A stretch of 64,000 bases of DNA from Brevibacillus sp. GTDB lineage: Bacteria > Bacillota > Bacilli > Brevibacillales > Brevibacillaceae. The stretch is from NCBI GenBank assembly GCA_017656235.1, contig JACDOF010000012.1:1-64000 (forward strand), in the 5' to 3' direction. The notes under the pieces are model-generated. The model was given only the letters and a program-made list of their open reading frames with translations, had not been told where the DNA came from and did no database searches. The translations under genes and the position numbers were made by a program. Below are positions 8,570 through 16,362 of the stretch, piece after piece. Numbering within the stretch: position 1 is the stretch's first letter; each line of letters starts with the position of its first letter.

Positions 8570-10156
8570 TTAGGCTAAATGAACAGGTTGACATCGTAGA
8601 ATCCTACAATTTTCTGTATCGGTCAATAAGATATCCCCTGATTTAGAGATGATCAACCATCTCGGGTAGCACAAGTTTTCAATTACTGCCGTTGAGTCCG
8701 GATAAATAATAGGAACCTCATACCCATGCCATTGATTTGAGCGTTTTTCTATGTATACGATACGATGATTTTGGGAGTCGAGTACTAAAAAACCGTTCTC
8801 ATAACGTATAGCAAATCTAGGGCGGTTAAATTGATCCACTTTATTTTCTGGGGTTATAAAAGTTGAAACACTTTCTTCTTCGCCATTTCTATAAATAATG
8901 CGAATTTGTGAATTACCTGTATTTGAAATAACAATTCCATCCTCAAAGTATTTTGCTGAATGAGGATCAGTTAAATCAGACCACATTCTTGAGAGTTTTC
9001 CACATCTATAGACTTCCACAACAGAATTCGAATCTGATAGACTAATGAGTATCCGCTGTCCATCCTCACTAAGTTCAATATCATGAGGATCTTTGATCTG
9101 ATAATCATCATTTGTCGTAATAACATGCTTGATTTCAAACGTCAGAGAATTTGCGAAAATGACTCTGTTGTTGAGTCCATCTGCAATAATTATCTCGGAA
9201 TTTTCAATATCTAATCTCACACATCTTGGCCAATTAATGTTCAAGGAATAGTTGTTGTTATCAATCACACGTAGTGTCTTTGTAGTTTCAGGATTTATTT
9301 GTAGTATGTTACTTTTGTGGGTATTCGCAAGAAGTAAGCTCCCATCTGGTAATTCCTGAATTGAGCGAGGATATGTAAATGCTAGTTCCCTTACCAATGG
9401 TGTACCAAGTTCGAACAGTTTCTCCTTAGACTTTGAAACTAATATAATACGGTGATTCTTTGAATCTGCAATGTAGGTGTTTCCATTGGGTAATCTTCTT
9501 GCACATGTAGGTTTCCATACAAGACCTGGACCAGCGCCCAATCTACCTTCAATTCCGTATTGCCAAACAATATCACCATTCTCATTAACCTCTAAAACCC
9601 TAGAATTAATTGTATCAGCAATCAGTACAGTATTTGATTCTTTCAAGAATAGCGAAAACATTGGTACGCATAGTTTTTTTCCTTCACCTGGGCATCTATC
9701 CACTCCGAAGGACCACAATACCTTACCTTCCGGAGAAACTAATACGACCATATGTCGCTTTGTTAAAGTGATAAGAGCATTTTCCCCAATTAATTGAATC
9801 GTTCTTGGATAAATTTGGGCTTCAAACTCAAAGGTATATGTTTTATCTCCTCCATAAATATGAATTGCTTTCTCTACTGAGACTTCAAATATGTCGATTC
9901 CATATTCGAGTGCATTACCTTCCTCATTTAGAATGATTGGGCCTCTGCTATCGAAATCTCCGATGTCTCGACGAGGAGCATCCTTTATAGAACCATCGGT
10001 GTAGTAACGATGTCCTGTCCCTTGTATTCCTTCAAGGATATATGTTATACTCCCTTGCTCATCAACTTCAAAGTAGGTAGGCTCAGTAAGAACAGATCTT
10101 ACTTTCGTGGAATGTAGATAAAAGGGTCCGATTTCTTCCTTGAAATATAACTTCAT
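8570..10156 (-). CDS. NHL-repeat beta-propeller protein (intact copy B)
   Basis: 528 aa, no signal peptide or membrane segment. NHL-type blades recur: ADTINSRVLEVNENGDIVWQYG, ADSKNHRIILVS, ADGLNNRVIFA, SNTGNSQIRIIYRNG, LDSQNHRIVYIE and TDTENCRILRC. The propeller starts after a ~130-residue N-terminal region. NHL propellers act as binding platforms and, in a few families such as peptidyl-alpha-hydroxyglycine lyase, as enzymes. A decayed paralogue sits beside the peptide gene (13980-15466). Its strict linkage suggests a role in maturing or carrying the product. Start ATG follows AAGGTGGTG. Confidence 0.8.
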   Translation of the reverse strand: MKLYFKEEIGPFYLHSTKVRSVLTEPTYFEVDEQGSITYILEGIQGTGHRYYTDGSIKDAPRRDIGDFDSRGPIILNEEGNALEYGIDIFEVSVEKAIHIYGGDKTYTFEFEAQIYPRTIQLIGENALITLTKRHMVVLVSPEGKVLWSFGVDRCPGEGKKLCVPMFSLFLKESNTVLIADTINSRVLEVNENGDIVWQYGIEGRLGAGPGLVWKPTCARRLPNGNTYIADSKNHRIILVSKSKEKLFELGTPLVRELAFTYPRSIQELPDGSLLLANTHKSNILQINPETTKTLRVIDNNNYSLNINWPRCVRLDIENSEIIIADGLNNRVIFANSLTFEIKHVITTNDDYQIKDPHDIELSEDGQRILISLSDSNSVVEVYRCGKLSRMWSDLTDPHSAKYFEDGIVISNTGNSQIRIIYRNGEEESVSTFITPENKVDQFNRPRFAIRYENGFLVLDSQNHRIVYIEKRSNQWHGYEVPIIYPDSTAVIENLCYPRWLIISKSGDILLTDTENCRILRCQPVHLA

Positions 10157-10192
10157 TTTATTTATGCACCACCTTGTTAAATTTCATTTTCA

Positions 10193-11002
10193 TTAATAAA
10201 AAAGCAGATTACCCTGTTTTCGTGCATTTTGTTCTGCTTTTTTAATTATCCAAATGGTTAGCACTACCATGGCAATTATCGTAGCAAGTAACCATGAGAT
10301 TTCAGGTAACACTGACCCCAGTTCCCCCTTCATCAAAAGATTACGGACAAGAACCAAAGCATGCGTAAGTGGAAAAATTACAGATATGATTTTTGCCCAT
10401 ATCGGAAAAACAACTGTAGGAACTCTTACTCCTGCTAATAAATTCATTGGTTCATAGCAGATTGAAAATATAATACTCGCGTCACGTGAAAATAGAAAAA
10501 TTGCGTTCATCAGTCCCCCCCAAGCTACAGCTGAAACGAGTAAAATGAGAAAACACAAAGGAACATAAATGAGGTTGTGGAGTGGAAAACCTTTAATGGA
10601 AATCACCATGAGTAAACTAAACGAAAAGAACATCCACATATTTTCAAACAAAGCCCCTAGTACGCGCCCATAAATTATGGCAATCCGATTCCCAGGCGAA
10701 AGGAAAATTGTTTCAAGCGTCCCATCTTGCCGTTCCACCTGCATCATGGCGGCACTCTGTACTAAAGTCCAAAAAGACAAAAATGCAATGTATCCGATGA
10801 TCAGAAACAAAATTATCGATTCGGGAGTTTCTAAGCCTGGCCATCTACTTTTCGTCATTTGGAATGGTTTGTAACTGAAATAGGCGTTAAAGAAGATCAC
10901 GACCGGCCAAATTAGCAAGGAGAAATAGGTAGCTGTGGAATGAAACGTAGTTCTATGTTGCTTGATTACCTCTGCTTTAATAATTTGGAAAAAATAACTC
11001 AA
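10193..11002 (-). CDS. ABC-2 type transporter permease (second permease)
   Basis: 269 aa with about six hydrophobic segments and an amphipathic N-terminus. The segment QVERQDGTLETIFLSPGNRIAIIYGR is the conserved ABC-2 coupling region and matches one in the other permease. The start is TTG at 11002 in a TTGA overlap with the ATPase stop, after AAGGAGGGG. With the ATPase and the 12015-12821 permease it forms a three-part exporter that probably carries the cluster product, or gives self-protection. Confidence 0.88.
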   Translation of the reverse strand: MSYFFQIIKAEVIKQHRTTFHSTATYFSLLIWPVVIFFNAYFSYKPFQMTKSRWPGLETPESIILFLIIGYIAFLSFWTLVQSAAMMQVERQDGTLETIFLSPGNRIAIIYGRVLGALFENMWMFFSFSLLMVISIKGFPLHNLIYVPLCFLILLVSAVAWGGLMNAIFLFSRDASIIFSICYEPMNLLAGVRVPTVVFPIWAKIISVIFPLTHALVLVRNLLMKGELGSVLPEISWLLATIIAMVVLTIWIIKKAEQNARKQGNLLFY

Positions 11003-12000
11003 TCAACTTCCCCTCCTTCTTTGGATATTGTTGCTAGCTGAAGCAGAGCGTCTTCAAGACGTGGCTCCAAAATACTAACATTGAGAACTGGAATGTTGTT
11101 CTCAGTCACGATTTTAATAAACTTCATGATAAGATTGTCTTTTGATTTTATGTGAACTACCGTATGGGAGTTTTCATGATCAAACGTAATATGTACGTCA
11201 CTTGCAGCTGCTACTTCTTTCAACGCCTCTTCAGCTTCTAACGAAAGGGAGGGCAATGTAATTGTTATTCGTTGTTCGGGTATCGCCACTCGGGTGATTT
11301 CGGACGGGCTTCCTTGAGCAATGATTCTACCTTTATCCATCACATAGACATAATCACAAAGTTCTTCGACTTCTGTAATGTAATGAGTGGTAAGTAGAAC
11401 TCCTTTGTTTTCGTTCTTTGCCAATCGGTAGATATGTTGCCTCAGTTCTTTGGCAATTACCACGTCAAGGCCAAGAGTTGGTTCGTCTAGGAATAAGAAC
11501 ATTGGATCATTTACCAATCCTCTAGCGATTTGTAAACGCTGCTTCATTCCTTTGGAATAGCGTTCTACTGGAACGTCTACTACTTCGGTTAATCCTACCA
11601 ACGACAGAGATTTTTCAATATAGTAGTTGATCTCGCTCGGTTTCAAATGATATAATGCGGCAAAATACTCTAGGTTTTCTTTTGCTGTTAATCGCCAATA
11701 GATATTCCGTTCCCCACCAGTGATGACGTTTAAATACTTTTTTACTTCCATAGGATATCGAATAGCATCTATGCCATTTATTTGTAAAATGCCTGCAGTA
11801 GGTTCAATCATCGCTGCCAACATTTTGATCGTGGTCGTTTTACCTGCCCCATTTATGCCGAGTAACCCAACAATTTTCCCAGGTGTCATCTCCAAGCTGA
11901 CATCGTCGACTGCTGTAATTTGTCTAACTACCTTTGATCGAAACCAACCTGTTCTTTCCTTTAGTTGAAATATCTTCTTAATATTTTTGGCAATCAACAT
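10999..12000 (-). CDS. ABC transporter ATP-binding protein of the cluster exporter
   Basis: 333 aa. Walker A GINGAGKTTTIKML, Q-loop region, signature RYSKGMKQRLQIARGL, Walker B LFLDEPTLGLD and the switch His in LLTTHY are all intact. The long C-terminal extension (~90 aa after MDKGRIIAQGSP) is common in ABC-2/NatA-type drug and polysaccharide exporters. Start ATG at 12000 follows AAGGAG. It sits between two different permeases, so the transporter is probably a heterodimeric ABC-2 exporter. Confidence 0.92.
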   Translation of the reverse strand: MLIAKNIKKIFQLKERTGWFRSKVVRQITAVDDVSLEMTPGKIVGLLGINGAGKTTTIKMLAAMIEPTAGILQINGIDAIRYPMEVKKYLNVITGGERNIYWRLTAKENLEYFAALYHLKPSEINYYIEKSLSLVGLTEVVDVPVERYSKGMKQRLQIARGLVNDPMFLFLDEPTLGLDVVIAKELRQHIYRLAKNENKGVLLTTHYITEVEELCDYVYVMDKGRIIAQGSPSEITRVAIPEQRITITLPSLSLEAEEALKEVAAASDVHITFDHENSHTVVHIKSKDNLIMKFIKIVTENNIPVLNVSILEPRLEDALLQLATISKEGGEVD

Positions 12001-12014
12001 AATTAATCTCCTTA

Positions 12015-12821
12015 TTAAAAAGATGTTTCGATTAGTTTCCTTTCAACTTTAGACAGCCAAACAAAGCCAATTATCACGTAGGTAACACTAACACATAACA
12101 GTTCGAATACTGTAATGACATGTAGAATAATTGACTGGCCTCCAATTACGACAGAACGAAACAAATGCAAGGCATAGGTTAGCGGGAATATATAGGAAAC
12201 ATGTTGTAATGCAACCGGTAAGTACTGTACTGGAAAAGTCATGCCACCCAAAAAACTCATTGCGAAAAACAAGGTATTTTGAATTATGAAGGTATCTCGT
12301 ACATATAGCATTAAAGACGCAAGAAACACCCCTTGTGAAAAAAAACCAATCATGACTAAAACAAAAACCACAATAAAAGAGAGAGGATTTATATTAGTCA
12401 GATTCGCTCCCAATATCCATCCAAATAGGAGAATCACAACAAACTCACTCAGTGAACGGATAAATTGTTCTAAAAAGGTTCCTAGGAAATATCCAATTCG
12501 TGACCCTGGGGAGAGAAGAAGCGTCTCTAGTGTTCCTTCGCGAAGCTCGGTCATTAATGAGCGTCCAACATTCATCAGAGTGGAAACTGCAAAGGTATAC
12601 ACACTCGCTCCTACAATTACAAATGTTAAATAATCCATGTTATTGGTGAATTGAAAAAACTGCTCATCTATATTACCTTCAAACATATAGTTGTAGATAA
12701 AATACGCAAACAAAACTGTGTAACATCCGATTAACACCCGCTCGATCATAAATGACCAAGGCATTGCTCTCCGAATCATCCGTTGGTTCCTTTTCATTGT
12801 TGATATCATTACTTGTATCAA
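12015..12821 (-). CDS. ABC-2 type transporter permease (first permease)
   Basis: About 268 aa from the TTG at 12821, which overlaps the CPBP stop as TTGA and lies nine bases after AGGGGG; the 319-aa track version adds an out-of-frame shadow of the CPBP gene. Six or so hydrophobic segments; MTELREGTLETLLLSPGSRIGYF is the ABC-2 coupling motif and GGMTFPVQYLPVALQHVSYIFPLTYAL is typical of the family's last helices. It pairs with the ATPase 15 bases downstream. Confidence 0.88.
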   Translation of the reverse strand: MIQVMISTMKRNQRMIRRAMPWSFMIERVLIGCYTVLFAYFIYNYMFEGNIDEQFFQFTNNMDYLTFVIVGASVYTFAVSTLMNVGRSLMTELREGTLETLLLSPGSRIGYFLGTFLEQFIRSLSEFVVILLFGWILGANLTNINPLSFIVVFVLVMIGFFSQGVFLASLMLYVRDTFIIQNTLFFAMSFLGGMTFPVQYLPVALQHVSYIFPLTYALHLFRSVVIGGQSIILHVITVFELLCVSVTYVIIGFVWLSKVERKLIETSF

Positions 12822-13552
12822 GCGACTTTTCCCCCTTTTTCTTCGTTGCGATGAACAAGGTATCGATAGAGGTAGGTTACACTGATCACCCCATTGTATG
12901 TAACATGAACCAAAACTGCGGTCAGTAATGAACCAGTGATCACATAGAGAAAACCCGAACTTACGCTCATGCAAAATTGTGCGATTATATCTTTTCGACC
13001 ATAATCCTTCGCGTAGAAATGTAAATAATGTTCAATCACAAACAAGAAGCTAGAAATCAATACAGCTACCCATTTGCCTACATACGGATACAGAATGGCG
13101 ATAACAACCCCTTTGTAGTACAATTCCTGTAATATTGCTGATCCCCATAACGAGTACACTTCCAAGACCGTTTTTGAGAATGTACAAGATGGGAATAATA
13201 ATACAATCTCTTTTTGAAACAAGGGATAAAGTTCTTTCATTCGCGGAGCTAACAAAACAACGCCGATCGCAACAGCCAAAAAAATTAACGATAAGTGTTG
13301 CACCAACGGCTCTGGGGGCAAGGGGGTAAAAAACAGGAACACAGCCAAGTAAGGAACAAAATACGTTGTCCTTCTAACCCACATCGCTCCAGGGAACAAA
13401 TGGTCCGCAATTAGATAAGCTTTTCGATTCGTGAACCAAATAATCTGGAGACTCGCAAACAAGATGACCATTGGCCATTCCGGATAGAGGAGCAACAACC
13501 CTCCCAATAATAATTCGGTCAGAACAAATAGAATATACTGATGTCGTTCCAC
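12818..13552 (-). CDS. CPBP-family intramembrane protease-like protein
   Basis: 244 aa, about eight hydrophobic segments. The CPBP (CAAX protease/Abi) motifs are present but altered: motif 1 reads QELYYKG where EExxxR is usual, motif 2 keeps His in FVIEHYLHF, and motif 3 is HVTYNG with His and Asn. The second motif-1 Glu is kept; the first is Gln and Arg is Lys. Such proteins cleave leader peptides or confer immunity in several bacteriocin systems (for example YydH beside YydF). It starts with GTG, two bases after the PqqD-like gene, and could be the leader peptidase here, if still active. Confidence 0.75.
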   Translation of the reverse strand: MERHQYILFVLTELLLGGLLLLYPEWPMVILFASLQIIWFTNRKAYLIADHLFPGAMWVRRTTYFVPYLAVFLFFTPLPPEPLVQHLSLIFLAVAIGVVLLAPRMKELYPLFQKEIVLLFPSCTFSKTVLEVYSLWGSAILQELYYKGVVIAILYPYVGKWVAVLISSFLFVIEHYLHFYAKDYGRKDIIAQFCMSVSSGFLYVITGSLLTAVLVHVTYNGVISVTYLYRYLVHRNEEKGGKVA

Positions 13553-13554
13553 TA

Positions 13555-13806
13555 TTACACCTCAACTAAATTTTTATCTACTAATTCCTGTATGAATTTT
13601 TGGATATCGTTTAATACCATATTCGAATCTACTTGATATTTCCTTGCAATGTGGTCAGCAATCTGTTCTATGGAGGTTTTTCCATCCAAAAGATCCCAAA
13701 CTTGCTCCCCTACTTCATCTAACTGGTAAACCTCATTATTTTTTGCCAAATACTTGGTATTATTGATGACACGACATTGCACGAATACATCTTTGTTCGG
13801 ATACAT
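13555..13806 (-). CDS. PqqD-like peptide-recognition protein (RRE)
   Basis: 83 aa, the normal size of a stand-alone PqqD domain. The family pattern is clear: YLAKNNEVYQLDEVGEQVWDLLDG, then SIEQIADHIARKYQV and VLNDIQKFIQELVDKNLVE. These winged-helix proteins bind the leader of a ribosomal peptide and present it to the modifying enzyme (PQQ, lasso peptides, many radical-SAM peptides). Start ATG at 13806 follows AGGAGG. It lies directly after the 19-aa peptide gene and the stem-loop. This gene is the main evidence for a RiPP-type pathway. Confidence 0.88.
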   Translation of the reverse strand: MYPNKDVFVQCRVINNTKYLAKNNEVYQLDEVGEQVWDLLDGKTSIEQIADHIARKYQVDSNMVLNDIQKFIQELVDKNLVEV

Positions 13807-13847
13807 ACGTAATAACCTCCTAAAACAAGTTTTTCACGAATTGCTTG

Positions 13848-13879
13848 GACAAGAAGGGCAAAATAATGCCCTTCTTGTC
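13848..13879 (-). terminator. 13-bp perfect stem-loop between peptide gene and pqqD-like gene
   Basis: GACAAGAAGGGCA pairs perfectly with TGCCCTTCTTGTC around a six-base loop, 11 bases after the peptide stop codon. No T-run follows directly, so it is more likely an RNA stabiliser, processing site or partial attenuator than a full terminator. Such hairpins after precursor genes let the peptide be made in excess over the downstream enzymes. Confidence 0.8.
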
Positions 13880-13890
13880 GCCGGCCACAA

Positions 13891-13950
13891 TCAAGCGTTT
13901 ATCATGCCAGCTACCCCTTTAACTGCAACAAGCTTGGGAGCTTTGTACAT
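13891..13950 (-). CDS. Putative 19-residue RiPP precursor peptide
   Basis: The ORF reads MYKAPKLVAVKGVAGMINA then TGA; it is too short for the ORF track. It is preceded by AAAGGAGGTGAT, nearly the full complement of the 16S rRNA tail and the best ribosome site in the cluster, six bases from the ATG. It begins 29 bases after the decayed NHL gene and is followed by the stem-loop and the PqqD-like gene. Y2-x-x-P5-x-L7 resembles the YxxP-type motif that RRE domains bind in lasso and related leaders. If so, residues ~1-12 act as leader and the product would be very short (around GVAGMINA). Alternatively it is an unmodified secreted or signalling peptide. Confidence 0.7.
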   Translation of the reverse strand: MYKAPKLVAVKGVAGMINA

Positions 13951-13979
13951 ATTTATCACCTCCTTTCAAATTTTTTTAA

Positions 13980-15466
13980 TTATACGACCTCGCACTCGAC
14001 AATTCTGCAATTTTCAGTATCAGTTATCAAAATCCGTCTATCTCTTGTAAACTCTATCCATCTTGGATAGTACAATTCGTTGATGACAGGTATCGTGGTT
14101 GGAAACTGTATTGTTACTTCCCTCTCGTACCATATGTTTCGTTTCTTTTCCAAGAAAATGATTCGATGATTACCTGTATCTAAAACTAGAAATCCGTGTT
14201 TAAAAGGGATCGCAAAGCGAGGGTGATTGAACTCTTCGTGTTGTTTCACGTCAGTTTCAAAGAAATCAATTCGTTCTTCCCGCCCATCTTGATAGTAAAT
14301 AATGATTTGAGACTCGCCAGAGTTTGTAATCACAACACCATCCGCAAATATTTTGACAGAGTGAGGATCATTTAATATTGTCCTTCTGGATGCAATTCAA
14401 TATGATGCGGATCGCATATATTGAAATGTTTGTTGGAAAATATGCTTTTTTTGAGCTCGCATGATAAAAAGTCAACAAATAAAATTCGATTGTTGAGCCC
14501 ATCAGCAATGATCATTTCATCCCTTTGCTGATCGTAAGTAGCACATCGGAGCCAATAAATACCGAGAGGATAATTATCATTGTTGATAATCCGAATGAAG
14601 TCACCCGTTAATGGATTGATCTGTACAATATTATTCTTGTGGGTATTCGTTATGAGCCAGCTGCCGTCAGGCAATTCTTGGACAGAGCGTGAATACGTAA
14701 GTTCCAAAGTTTTGACGTAAGCGTCTCCAAGCTCGAAGACGATTTCCTTACTGTGGGACACTCTCAGGATCCTTTGGTTTTTAGAATCCGCGATAATTGT
14801 ATCTCCACATGGAATCCTTCGAGCGCAGCATGGTTTCCATAACAAACCTTGAGCGGATCCCAACTTCTTCCATATTGCCAAATGATTTCTCCATGACAAT
14901 CTATTTCCAGAATACGAGAATTTAATGTATCTGTAATCAAGACGGTATTTGTTTGTTTTATGTATTCAGAAAACATCGGTACACAGAGTCGATACCCTTC
15001 CCCAGGAACGCAGTCCTCACCGAATGACCAGAGTATTTCTCCTTTAGGAGAAATTATAGCTACCATCTGTCGTTTGGTTAATGTAATGAGGAGATTGTCT
15101 TCCAAAAATTGAATGGAACTTGGTTCCACATTCGTTACAAAGGGATAGACGAAGGTTTTGTCGCACAACACTATGCGTATGACACCGTTTTTCCAAGATA
15201 CTTCAACCAATTCCCTTCCGTATTCAAAAGCTCTTCCTTGTTGATCCATTACTATAGGCTTTCCATAGGTGGGACAACCAACATTTTTTGGTTCTGCTCT
15301 TAGCAGATGTCTATCTATATAGCGGTAATGATTTTCTCCATCAATAAGATGAACGATGTTTCCTTCTGCATGAACTTCGATATTAGGAAGGTTCGATGAA
15401 CGTAGAGGCTATTTTCCTTGGGTGCAGATATGTCGGACCCCATTCTTTCTTGAACTGGAGTTTCAT
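13980..15466 (-). pseudogene. NHL-repeat protein, decayed copy A
   Basis: Starts at ATG 15466 (MKLQFKKEWGPTYLHPRK), overlapping the nucleotidyltransferase stop as ATGA, and parallels intact copy B along its length. It has a 1-base frameshift near 15390 after IEPS, a second near 14870-14880 after EIIWQYG, and near 14375 a deletion of about 25 codons with a frame change (DPHHIELHPEGQ joined to LNDPHSVKIF). The track therefore shows three pieces. NHL blades are recognisable (ADSKNQRIL, ADGLNNRIL, LDTGNHRII, TDTENCRIV). Copy B probably supplies the function. Confidence 0.88.
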
Positions 15467-16335
15467 TGGCTATTCACCATTCTTTGTTGCTTTTCTCTCA
15501 GCATATCCTGTACTTTATCATTTAGTTTTTGACAAAATCGCATACCATCTTTTATGTAATTGTGAATGCTTCCTAGGTCAAAGGGATGTGTTTGAAATTC
15601 AATATACTTTTTCATCAAAGTATCATCGCACGTTCTTTCTTGATATTTAAGAAGTTTTCTGTACAACCATTTAGAAGCAGGATTTGTCTCACCACACGCT
15701 GCTAAATAGGTTGTCACCATCAGAGTTACAAGGTTCCTCACCATGAAAAAACAAGAACCATAATCACCTGCTTCATAAGCTCCTTGCAAATCTTCGATAG
15801 TTCCGGAATAAACCTCAGTATTCACCATAATACGATAATACTGAAGATTCTCAAGATTAACGCACTGATAAATACTTTGAAAAGCTTGTTGATTTATGAT
15901 GGGTTTACCAAATTTAAAACGATGCATAAGATCAAATTCATCTTCAGTAAGACGTTCAATATAGCCGTTGGTGGAAAAGTTTAAATTATTCAATCTTTTT
16001 ACTACACTAAGAAAGTCGTCCATTGCCCAGTATTCAAAATCATAACGTATGTTATCTTGAATTATATTGTGTATGACAAATTTTTCACTCGGGAGGATTG
16101 CGTCATGATCAGAAGCTTTTTGAACCAGTTCCTGAATGTATTCTTTATCGCAGATGACATAGACATCAACGTCTGAAGTACTGTTACCGAACCCTTCCAT
16201 AATCGATCCTGCGAGATATACAACAGATGAATCTTGATTCAATTCTTTTAAAATTGAGAAAATATGATTTACATCTATCCTCAAATCCACCACAAACATC
16301 CCCCACCCAGAAGAAAGTGCTGTATATGATTCCAT
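15463..16335 (-). CDS. Nucleotidyltransferase-domain protein (pol-beta fold)
   Basis: 290 aa. The N-terminal catalytic motif is VVYLAGSIMEGFGNSTSDVDVYVI (GS...G...SDxD), the pol-beta/MNT signature; the ~150-residue C-terminal part is helical and may be a HEPN-like or substrate-binding domain. Relatives adenylylate antibiotics, proteins or small molecules, and similar genes accompany some lasso-peptide clusters. It is the first gene of the operon and starts only 27 bases from the IS end; ATG 16335 and ATG 16299 are both possible starts. It might modify the peptide, or act as an immunity enzyme. Confidence 0.75.
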   Translation of the reverse strand: MESYTALSSGWGMFVVDLRIDVNHIFSILKELNQDSSVVYLAGSIMEGFGNSTSDVDVYVICDKEYIQELVQKASDHDAILPSEKFVIHNIIQDNIRYDFEYWAMDDFLSVVKRLNNLNFSTNGYIERLTEDEFDLMHRFKFGKPIINQQAFQSIYQCVNLENLQYYRIMVNTEVYSGTIEDLQGAYEAGDYGSCFFMVRNLVTLMVTTYLAACGETNPASKWLYRKLLKYQERTCDDTLMKKYIEFQTHPFDLGSIHNYIKDGMRFCQKLNDKVQDMLREKQQRMVNSQ

Positions 16336-16362
16336 TATATCCCAACATCACCAATATGTAAA

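Larger units (their letters stand above)
4100..16362. other. IS-bounded AT-rich biosynthetic island (putative RiPP-type cluster)
   Basis: About 12.3 kb lies between two ends of the same IS5-type element, both element fragments in the same orientation. All genes read on the minus strand, mostly with 4-base overlaps or short gaps. The sequence is visibly AT-rich beside the GC-rich backbone after 22 kb. It has a peptide gene, PqqD-like adaptor, membrane protease, ABC exporter, two NHL proteins and several tailoring-type enzymes. No promoter is evident: only ~27 bases separate the first gene from the IS end, so transcription may enter from the IS or the original promoter may be lost. Acquisition by transfer is inferred. 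Confidence 0.65.

Noticed and set aside
12822-12974. N-terminal 51 residues of the 319-codon permease ORF
   Set aside because: They are an out-of-frame reading of the CPBP gene; the TTG at 12821 with its own ribosome site is the better start.
13891-13950. Read-through of the peptide's TGA to give a longer precursor
   Set aside because: The frame beyond TGA runs into the stem-loop and gives an unrelated Cys/Pro-rich tail (LWPATRRALFCPSC); nothing suggests recoding.
4175-16335. Calling the island a lasso-peptide cluster
   Set aside because: The leader-like YxxPxL and PqqD-like protein agree, but the B2 protease and the cyclase are absent and the peptide is too short to thread a lasso ring and tail.
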